Source of the DNA: UBA7672 sp038326205
GTDB taxonomy: Bacteria; Pseudomonadota; Alphaproteobacteria; Caulobacterales; Hyphomonadaceae
Length of the DNA: 64,000 nt
Assembly: GCA_038326205.1 (NCBI GenBank)
Contig: JBBQJV010000008.1
Coordinates: 1 to 64,000 of the forward strand
Direction: 5' to 3'
Shown piece after piece: positions 58,132 to 64,000 of the stretch (within the stretch, counting starts at the first letter, position 1; each line of letters begins with the position of its first letter). A program made the position numbers and the translations under genes. Under the pieces are notes generated by a model. It was not told the DNA's origin. It saw only the letters and a list, made by a program, of their open reading frames with translations, and ran no database searches.

Positions 58132-59202
58132 ATGATCCGCAATATTCAAGCGTTGAGAGCTGTGGCAGCCCTCGCGGTGGTTTGGCATCATCTGCAGACA
58201 CAGATGAACCTGTATCTGGGCATCCCCCATCTTGGTTATTTCGGGCGGGCGGGGGTGGACGTTTTCTTCGTCATCTCCGGCTTCATCATGTTCCACACCA
58301 CGCAGGAGCGTGCACGCACGACTTCAGAATTCTGGACCGACCGCATCGCACGCATTGTTCCGGCCTACTGGCTACTGACCTTGCTCGCAGCTGGGCTCTT
58401 CTGGTTGGGTCTCAATCCGGGCGACGTGAAAGGGCTCAGCGCCACGGACGTCGCCGAGGACCTGCTGTTCCTGCCGCACTTCCGTGCCGACGGCGACGCC
58501 TACCCCGTCCTTGATGTTGGCTGGACGCTCAATTTCGAGATGTTCTTCTACGCCTTGTTCGGCTTGAGCTTCGTGCTGAAGTCGCAGGCAAAATCACTTG
58601 CCGTCCTGACTGGCGTGTTCCTGCTCGGTGCAGCGCTCGTGCATGTCCATGCGCCCCTGCCCAACACATTAAAGGCATGGCTGCAGCCGATCACGCTGGA
58701 GTTCGCTGCCGGCGGCGCCCTCGCGCTCATTTATCCGCGAGCTCAGGCATGGTCGCGCAACACAAACCTTCTGGGAGGAGAAGTTGCGCTTGGGCTCGGT
58801 CTTACCGCTATCATTGTGGGCGGGTTGCTGTTCGGAAAGGACGTCAGCTGGAACTACGAACTGCGCGTACTGACGTTCGGTCTGCCTGCGACGCTCATTG
58901 TTGCTGGCGCTCTCATGCTTGAAACCGCCAACGTCACGGTTCGCTGCCGCCTGTTACTGCTGTTGGGCGCGGCAAGTTATTCGATCTACCTTGTCCATCA
59001 TCTCGTCGTGCAATTCCTGGTTCGGCTAGCGGGCGGCATTTCGGCACATCCATCGCCGGGCATGGTTGTGGTCGAAGGCATCGCCATCTTCACTGCTGCG
59101 GCCACCATTGGCATTGCGGTGCACATCTGGGTCGAGCAACCGGCCTCCCGCTGGCTGGCGCGCAAGACGCATAGACCTGCCACCGCCCCCGCACCGACCT
59201 GA
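58132..59202 (+). CDS. OafA-type membrane acyltransferase
   Basis: 356 residues with about ten hydrophobic helices. Family signature near the N-terminus: I-Q-A-L-R-A-V-A-A-L-A-V-V-W-H-H, then G-R-A-G-V-D-V-F-F-V-I-S-G-F-I-M, with R..H and the acyl-site Asp. These proteins O-acylate surface polysaccharides or exported molecules. It is divergent from the mutase gene, with 290 bp between starts. Confidence 0.92.
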   Translation: MIRNIQALRAVAALAVVWHHLQTQMNLYLGIPHLGYFGRAGVDVFFVISGFIMFHTTQERARTTSEFWTDRIARIVPAYWLLTLLAAGLFWLGLNPGDVKGLSATDVAEDLLFLPHFRADGDAYPVLDVGWTLNFEMFFYALFGLSFVLKSQAKSLAVLTGVFLLGAALVHVHAPLPNTLKAWLQPITLEFAAGGALALIYPRAQAWSRNTNLLGGEVALGLGLTAIIVGGLLFGKDVSWNYELRVLTFGLPATLIVAGALMLETANVTVRCRLLLLLGAASYSIYLVHHLVVQFLVRLAGGISAHPSPGMVVVEGIAIFTAAATIGIAVHIWVEQPASRWLARKTHRPATAPAPT

Positions 59203-59513
59203 GTGTGGGGCCAACCTTAAGGCAAATCTCGATCTGTGTCCCTGGTTCGACAGGGGGCGGTCGCGCGAGACGTCGTTCACCCAACCTCCAGTGAAAATTG
59301 AAGTTTTCCTAGGTCCAAGCGCCCGACGCCGCACCCGCCGCGTATTCAGCGAAACCTTCAACGCAACAAATTTGCGACGGACTTCTGGAAAAGCTGGGGC
59401 GCCCCATGACAGGCGCTTGGACACTGATCCTCTCGTCCTCTGGGGGCGGACATGCTACGCACGGCGAGGGATCAGCGTGTTAATCGACAAAAACAAAAAA
59501 AGAGAAAGAAGCG
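59203..59513 (+). other. 311-bp spacer before the secreted-protein gene
   Basis: No gene is supported. An A-rich run with AGAGAAAG stands just before the ATG at 59514 and serves as ribosome-binding site. The rest should hold the promoter; no consensus box was recognised. Confidence 0.4.
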
Positions 59514-60479
59514 ATGATACGGATTCCCTTGAAATTTGCCGCCACTCTCATGGCCGGCGCTCTCTATGTCGCGCCCGCCGTGGCGCAGACCCCCACTGCC
59601 GAATCAATCGATGGCGATGACCGGATCGTCATTACCGGCATCCAGCCAGAACGCATGCGCGACTTCGCGCGTGCACTAATGGAGCCCGGCAAACTCGGTC
59701 AGCTTTCGCGCTGGGAAGACAAGGTTTGCCCCGGCGTCGTCGGGCTCACGCCAGATGCGTCGCAAGCCATGCTCGACCGGATCGCGATGCGCGCGATCAG
59801 CCTCGACCTGAGGGTCGGCGAGCCGGGTTGCAAGGCGAATGTACTCATTGTTGTCACGGAAGACGGGCAAAAATTCACGCCGACATTCGTCCAGCAGAAC
59901 AAGCAGCTGTTCGGCGATGCCATCGACTCGGGCAACAGTCTTGGCAAGGACGCGCTGGCGGCGTTCACCAAGGACGGCAAACCGGTTCGCTGGTGGCATG
60001 TCTCGCAGACCGTCACCGATCGCGGTCAGGTCATGGGAGATAGCAACGCCACGCCTTCCAACGGCGGCGGATTCAGCGGCGCTCAGGTTGCGCGCGTGAA
60101 CAATGCGAGCCGCCTTGGCGCCTCCACACATCAGGAGTTCAATCGCATCATCGCGATTGTCGACACGTCCAAGACAAAGGGGGTCTCATTCAGCGCGGTC
60201 GCGGATTACATCGCGATGATCGCCCTAACGCAGGTGCAGGCTGATGTTGATGCGGGCGGGTACGATTCGATCCTGAACGTGTTTGAAGGGCCGGTTGGCG
60301 ACGAAGCCCCCCTGACGGGCTGGACCTCCTGGGATTCGGCGTTTGTGAACGGTCTTTACGCCGTGCGGCAGGATTTCGTGACCTCGCAGCAGCTGGAGAA
60401 CGAAATTGTTCGCCATGTGACCGAGGCCAATGCCGAACAGGAACGCCAGAAGGCTGCCGCTGAAGAACGCAAATCCTGA
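59514..60479 (+). CDS. exported protein of unknown function
   Basis: 321 residues. Signal peptide ending A-P-A-V-A-Q (cleavage after residue 25). The mature protein is soluble, with V-I-T-G-I-Q-P-E-R-M-R-D-F-A-R and a Cys pair (V-C-P-G-V-V...G-C-K-A-N) that may form a disulfide. It ends in a Glu/Lys/Ala helix. It resembles uncharacterised exported proteins of sphingomonads and Hyphomonadaceae. No catalytic motif found. Confidence 0.65.
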   Translation: MIRIPLKFAATLMAGALYVAPAVAQTPTAESIDGDDRIVITGIQPERMRDFARALMEPGKLGQLSRWEDKVCPGVVGLTPDASQAMLDRIAMRAISLDLRVGEPGCKANVLIVVTEDGQKFTPTFVQQNKQLFGDAIDSGNSLGKDALAAFTKDGKPVRWWHVSQTVTDRGQVMGDSNATPSNGGGFSGAQVARVNNASRLGASTHQEFNRIIAIVDTSKTKGVSFSAVADYIAMIALTQVQADVDAGGYDSILNVFEGPVGDEAPLTGWTSWDSAFVNGLYAVRQDFVTSQQLENEIVRHVTEANAEQERQKAAAEERKS

Positions 60480-60498
60480 TCTGAAAACTGAAACGAAA

Positions 60499-60528
60499 AG
60501 CGGCCGCACATTGAACCGTGCGGCCGCT
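60499..60528. terminator. bidirectional terminator between the exported-protein gene and ahcY
   Basis: An 11-bp stem (AGCGGCCGCAC at 60499-60509 with its complement at 60518-60528), extended by TGAAAC...GTTTCA on the outside. It lies between two convergent stops. The T-run is short. Confidence 0.8.
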
Positions 60529-60553
60529 GCTGTTTCAGGCTGAACAATGTGCC

Positions 60554-61954
60554 TTAGTAGCGATAGTGCTCCGGCTTGTACGGGCCTTCCGGCGCGACGC
60601 CGATATAGGCGGCCTGGTCGTTCGACAGTTTGGTGAGCTTGGCGCCGAGCTTGTTGAGGTGAAGCATGGCGACTTTCTCGTCGAGCTTCTTGGGCAGGGT
60701 ATAGACCTTGTTCTCGTAGGCCTTGCCGTTTGTCCAGAGTTCGATCTGCGCCAGCGTCTGATTGGTGAAGGACGCCGACATCACGAAGCTCGGGTGACCG
60801 GTCGCATTGCCGAGGTTCAGCAGGCGGCCTTCGGAAAGCAGGATCATGCGCTTTCCGTCCGGGAACGAGATCATGTCGACCTGCGGCTTGATGTTGTCCC
60901 ATTTGAAGTTCTTGAGGCCGGAAACCTGGATCTCGTTGTCGAAGTGGCCGATGTTGCCGACAATGGCCATGTCTTTCATCGCGCGCATGTGGTCGACGCT
61001 GATGATGTCCTTGTTGCCGGTTGTCGTGATGAAGATGTCGGCAGAGCCGACGACGTCTTCCAGCGTGACGACTTCAAAGCCGTCCATGCAGGCCTGCAGC
61101 GCGCAGATCGGATCGACTTCAGTGACCTTCACGCGTGCGCCAGCGCCTTGCAGGGACGCGGCCGAGCCTTTGCCAACATCGCCATACCCGCACACGACAG
61201 CGACCTTGCCGGCCATCATCGTATCGGTGGCGCGGCGGATGCCGTCGACCAGCGATTCCTTGCAGCCATACTTGTTATCGAATTTCGACTTGGTGACGCT
61301 GTCGTTCACGTTGATCGCGGGGAAGGGCAGCAGGTTCTTCTCGACGAGGCGATACAGGCGATTGACGCCCGTGGTGGTTTCTTCCGTCACGCCCTTGATG
61401 GCGTCGCGTTGTTTGGTGAACCAGCCCGGCGACTGGGCAAGGCGCTTCTTGATTTGCTTGAAGAAGAAGATCTCTTCTTCCGATTCCGGCGTCTCGATCA
61501 GCTTGGCCTCGCCTGCTTCGACGCGCGCGCCGATGAGGATGTACATCGTGGCGTCGCCGCCATCGTCGAGGATCATGTTGGTGAGGCCGCCATCGGTCCA
61601 CTGGAAGATCTTGTCGGTGTAGTCCCAGTATTCCTCGAGGTTCTCACCCTTCACGGCGAAGACGGGCACACCGGCTTTCGCGATGGCGGCAGCGGCGTGG
61701 TCCTGGGTCGAGAAGATGTTGCACGAGGCCCAGCGCACTTCGGCGCCAAGGGCGGTCAACGTTTCGATCAGCACGCCGGTCTGGATCGTCATATGCAGCG
61801 AGCCTGTGATGCGCGCGCCCTTCAGTGGCTGCGCCTTGCCGTATTCGGTGCGGGTCGCCATCAGCCCGGGCATTTCTGTCTCGGCGATCGTCAGTTCCTT
61901 GCGGCCCCAGTCAGCCAGCGACAAGTCCGCCACTTTGAAGTCATCAAACGCCAT
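60554..61954 (-). CDS. ahcY: adenosylhomocysteinase
   Basis: 466 residues from ATG 61954, with AGGAG 8 bp before it. Splits S-adenosylhomocysteine to adenosine and homocysteine, recycling the methyl donor and relieving product inhibition of methyltransferases. Signatures: S-L-H-M-T-I-Q-T near 54, N-V-N-D-S-V-T-K-S-K-F-D-N near 225 (substrate Lys and Asp), NAD motif C-G-Y-G-D-V-G-K-G near 257 and C-terminal K-P-E-H-Y-R-Y. A palindrome lies 85 bp upstream. Confidence 0.98.
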   Translation of the reverse strand: MAFDDFKVADLSLADWGRKELTIAETEMPGLMATRTEYGKAQPLKGARITGSLHMTIQTGVLIETLTALGAEVRWASCNIFSTQDHAAAAIAKAGVPVFAVKGENLEEYWDYTDKIFQWTDGGLTNMILDDGGDATMYILIGARVEAGEAKLIETPESEEEIFFFKQIKKRLAQSPGWFTKQRDAIKGVTEETTTGVNRLYRLVEKNLLPFPAINVNDSVTKSKFDNKYGCKESLVDGIRRATDTMMAGKVAVVCGYGDVGKGSAASLQGAGARVKVTEVDPICALQACMDGFEVVTLEDVVGSADIFITTTGNKDIISVDHMRAMKDMAIVGNIGHFDNEIQVSGLKNFKWDNIKPQVDMISFPDGKRMILLSEGRLLNLGNATGHPSFVMSASFTNQTLAQIELWTNGKAYENKVYTLPKKLDEKVAMLHLNKLGAKLTKLSNDQAAYIGVAPEGPYKPEHYRY

Positions 61955-62038
61955 CACGGCACTCCTTGGAAAAATGGTGCTGGCCAGGCTCGTCCCGGCT
62001 CCGCGAAAGGGGCCTATAGCAATGAGCGCGCGACAGCA

Positions 62039-62066
62039 AATCATATAAAGAAAGCTTTATATGATT
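62039..62066. promoter_or_regulatory. 28-bp perfect palindrome upstream of ahcY, likely operator
   Basis: Arms AATCATATAAAG (62039-62050) and CTTTATATGATT (62055-62066), 4-base spacer. A/T-rich palindromes with ATATAAAG/CTTTATAT resemble sites of the ArsR-family SahR regulators that control SAM-cycle genes in proteobacteria. The site is 85 bp before ahcY. Its right arm overlaps the stop of the broken gene at 62065. Confidence 0.65.
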
Positions 62067-62560
62067 ACCGGTGGTTCCGCGGGACCTCGAGCGGCAAGGG
62101 TTTCGTTTTCGAGCGGCCCATCACGATCGCCACGAACAGGCCAATCACAAAAATACGAGTATAAACAGAGATAAGAAGAGCGCGCGCCCGATGTTGAAGA
62201 GGTCGATCCGGTCCGCCATCGGGGCGCCCTCGACCATACGGATGGTGATGGTCTTTCCCACCGGATGGGCATCCACAATCGCCTGCCTCGTCGTCTTGCG
62301 GGGCGGGGTGAAGGACGGTGCGAAGCCTCCGAGGTCGGCTGTTCCTGCAGGGCTGGCGACTAAGACGCGCGGGGCAAGGGGGGTGCGCCCGCCGCCGGGG
62401 TGGACCTTCCCCAGCGACGATCCCTTGACCAGCAGTTCGGCGCGTGGCGCGAACAGGCTTGCGCGGTCGGCGGAGAGCCCATTCCCCAACTGGTCCACGC
62501 GATTACGCCCAGAAACAGCGACACCAGAAGCGCTCCGAACCTAATCAAGAAATCAAGCAT
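62065..62560 (-). pseudogene. DUF3592-like membrane protein gene with two frameshifts
   Basis: Starts ATG 62560: L-D-F-L-I-R-F-G-A-L-L-V-S-L-F-L-G-V-I-A-W. Near 62485-62498, inside T-T-G-G-G-G-A-A, the frame shifts, and the homologous part continues: A-E-L-L-V-K-G-S-S and P-V-G-K-T-I-T-I-R-M. Near 62160, in A-T-T-T-T-T-G, it shifts again, and the second membrane helix resumes as I-G-L-F-V-A-I-V-M-G before TAA at 62065-62067. Two helices around a soluble part fit DUF3592. Both breaks are at homopolymers, so they could be assembly errors. Confidence 0.7.
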
Positions 62561-62776
62561 TCCTGCGCCGCCTCCCATTTCCAACCGGCAGCGTGGCCCG
62601 ACCCTGGGTCGGGGGACAAGTTTTGCGACAAAGTTCCGTCCGGACTGCCCTCACTTCGCTACTTTCGCGACCCCCTTTGTCTGCTGAGCAAGGTTGCGCG
62701 CTGTGTTGCTTTGGCGCCACATTCGGGACTGAAGACGCAACCGCGCGAAGCGCGGCGCACGCGAAGGGTGAGTAGA

Positions 62777-63385
62777 ATGCTGCAACCAAATGCGATCTGG
62801 GCGCTGACAGGGTGTCTGGCCCTGACTGTCTGCGCTCTGCCAGCCTACGCCCAAGATACGATCTCGGCCCCGCAGCCACCTACGCAAGAGCAGCCGGACC
62901 GGGTCGATCGCGTTGCTGGCATTTCGTCGCCCGGTGGGTTGGGGCGGGCGCCGGAGGGGGTGAGGGTGGTAGCGCCGGGGGCGTTGGTGTTTGCGAGTTT
63001 TGATCGCAATTCGGACGGCAAGATCACGTCCGCAGAAATCGCCGCCGGCGCGGATGCCGCCTTTGCTGCGGCGGACAAGAATGGCGATCGTCAGATCACC
63101 GGTTTCGAGCAGGCGGACTGGGCCGCGAGCATTGGCAACGCTAACGACGTGATGGCCAACACGATGACCTTTGATATCGACCTCGACCGTTCTGTCACAA
63201 AGACAGAGTTCCTGTCGGGGCTGAAGCGCATCGCCAACCAGATCCAGCCCTCTGGCGACCTGCTGTATGCGGATCTCCTGCGGCCGCTGAGCCGGCCATC
63301 GGGTGATCAGGGAAGCAGCAGCCCGAGCGAGGGCTGGAAGGTGACGCCGCGAACGAGTGGATCACGTGGCGGTGGCGGCCAGTAG
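62777..63385 (+). CDS. exported EF-hand protein
   Basis: 202 residues. Signal peptide ending P-A-Y-A-Q. EF-hand loops D-R-N-S-D-G-K-I-T-S-A-E and D-K-N-G-D-R-Q-I-T-G-F-E are complete calcium sites; a third loop, D-I-D-L-D-R-S-V-T-K-T-E, is also usable. The C-terminus is Ser/Gly-rich. The product should bind calcium in the periplasm. It is convergent with the HPr gene, with stops 4 bp apart. Confidence 0.85.
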   Translation: MLQPNAIWALTGCLALTVCALPAYAQDTISAPQPPTQEQPDRVDRVAGISSPGGLGRAPEGVRVVAPGALVFASFDRNSDGKITSAEIAAGADAAFAAADKNGDRQITGFEQADWAASIGNANDVMANTMTFDIDLDRSVTKTEFLSGLKRIANQIQPSGDLLYADLLRPLSRPSGDQGSSSPSEGWKVTPRTSGSRGGGGQ

Positions 63386-63389
63386 CGGC

Positions 63390-63668
63390 CTATTCGCGCT
63401 CGTCGAATTTCCGGGCGATGAGATTGCACACGGCATCGAGCGCTTCCACGGCCTGAACGCCTTCTGCTTCAATCTCGATGGTCTGGCCGACACGCGCGCC
63501 GAGCATCAGAAGGTCCATGATTGAAGCTGCGCTGGCCGTCATGCCGTCATAGTTGACAGTAACTTTTGCATGGAAGCGGGAGGCCTCGCGCGCAAAGGCG
63601 GCAGATGCCCGCGCATGAAGGCCGCGCTGATTCACCAGCTCGGCGTTGCGTGACCACTTCCCGCTCAT
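63390..63668 (-). CDS. HPr phosphocarrier protein
   Basis: 92 residues. The phosphorylation site G-L-H-A-R-A gives His18, and the regulatory Ser lies in T-A-S-A-A-S-I-M-D-L-L-M-L near 48, the site HPr kinase would use. With the preceding EIIA gene (ATGA overlap) this is the incomplete, regulatory PTS of alphaproteobacteria, which lacks sugar permeases and links carbon status to HPr kinase. Confidence 0.94.
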   Translation of the reverse strand: MSGKWSRNAELVNQRGLHARASAAFAREASRFHAKVTVNYDGMTASAASIMDLLMLGARVGQTIEIEAEGVQAVEALDAVCNLIARKFDERE

Positions 63669-64000
63669 TCCGCGCGTTGCAGCAGGGCTGATGCGACAGA
63701 GATATACTTCCGTCCGGCTTCCTGGGCGGCGAGGGCGGCTTCTGCGAGCGGCATGCGCCCGCGTACCTCAGCCAGCTTGATCAGCATGGGCAGGTTGACG
63801 CCCGCGATCACTTCGATCTTCGCCCCGCCCATGACCGAGATGGCGAGGTTGGACGGCGTGCCGCCAAACATGTCCGTGAGGATGACGACGCCGGCGCCGG
63901 TATCCGTTGCTTTCGCCGCAGCGATAATTTCCCGGCGGCGTATGTCCATGTCGTCGTCAGGTCCGATGCACACGGCGCCGATATTTTCGATTGGACCTAC
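63665..64000 (-). CDS. PTS EIIA component, mannose family, 5' end missing
   Basis: The frame is open to the end of the window, so the N-terminus with its phosphorylated His is outside. Visible: I-G-A-V-C-I-G-P-D-D-D, V-V-I-L-T-D-M-F-G-G-T-P-S-N and V-I-A-G-V-N-L-P-M-L, which are standard EIIA-Man segments. It overlaps the HPr start by four bases. An HPr kinase gene would be expected further upstream. Confidence 0.92.
   Translation of the reverse strand, partial: VGPIENIGAVCIGPDDDMDIRRREIIAAAKATDTGAGVVILTDMFGGTPSNLAISVMGGAKIEVIAGVNLPMLIKLAEVRGRMPLAEAALAAQEAGRKYISVASALLQRAE

Noticed and set aside
60518..62164. 548-codon open frame on the plus strand
   Set aside because: It is antisense to ahcY. 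No start signal or domain.

Overview
The window is a high-GC, gene-dense chromosomal segment of an alphaproteobacterium, most likely Caulobacterales, Hyphomonadaceae or Maricaulaceae-like. Reasons: a DivL-type kinase with Tyr in place of the H-box His, perfect TTAA-N7-TTAA CtrA-type boxes upstream of flagellar genes and of divL, an mmcB gene, an imuA-imuB-dnaE2 mutagenesis operon, and LexA boxes of the alphaproteobacterial GTTC-N7-GTTC type. No large island or CRISPR array was seen. The accessory material is one degenerate transposable element at 38211-40438 and its surroundings.  Layout: 1-5 kb holds the 3' end of tRNA-Gly, a SLATT-like membrane protein, a flavin monooxygenase and lipoproteins. 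5-12 kb is mixed housekeeping: LysE exporter, cupin, TPR protein, tag, ygfZ, cold-shock protein with a clear terminator, a RibD-like deaminase, gpmA and a VOC protein. 12.3-17.2 kb is a minus-strand envelope block: M23 lipoprotein, small lipoprotein, a membrane-anchored inhibitor-I9-like protein, and an S8 protease lipoprotein. 17.5-24.6 kb: Coq4-like protein, zincin, FkbM methyltransferase, SOS-controlled mmcB, an ECF sigma factor with a ChrR-like anti-sigma factor, rsmB. 24.7-31.4 kb: a possible SOS lipoprotein, rpe, heparinase II/III, a nucleotide-sugar dehydratase and purH. 31.5-38 kb: VWA protein, Cys-rich lipoprotein, a phospholipase-C-like/DUF4332 fusion, CaiB transferase, small membrane proteins and a broken pentapeptide-repeat gene.  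38.2-40.4 kb is an element with perfect 23-bp terminal inverted repeats around a dead transposase and several broken or tiny genes. It ends 48 bp before the LexA box of imuA-imuB-dnaE2 (40.5-46.3 kb). 47-49.5 kb carries flgB-flgC-fliE and, divergently, fliO-fliP, with CtrA-type boxes between them. 49.5-53.5 kb: a phosphotransferase, a Met/His-rich outer-membrane-type protein with a Cys/His-rich partner (probable copper context), and a serine hydrolase. 53.6-64 kb: divL, phosphohexomutase, acyltransferase, ahcY with a strong upstream palindrome, a frameshifted DUF3592-like gene, an EF-hand protein, HPr and the start-truncated EIIA of a regulatory PTS.  Working together: three LexA boxes (mmcB, imuA, and the small lipoprotein at 24736) point to one SOS regulon spread over 20 kb. 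DivL and the flagellar genes share CtrA-type control. The rpe-to-purH block and the mutase feed sugar nucleotides into envelope polysaccharide. All functions are from reading translations and motifs; no database search was possible.
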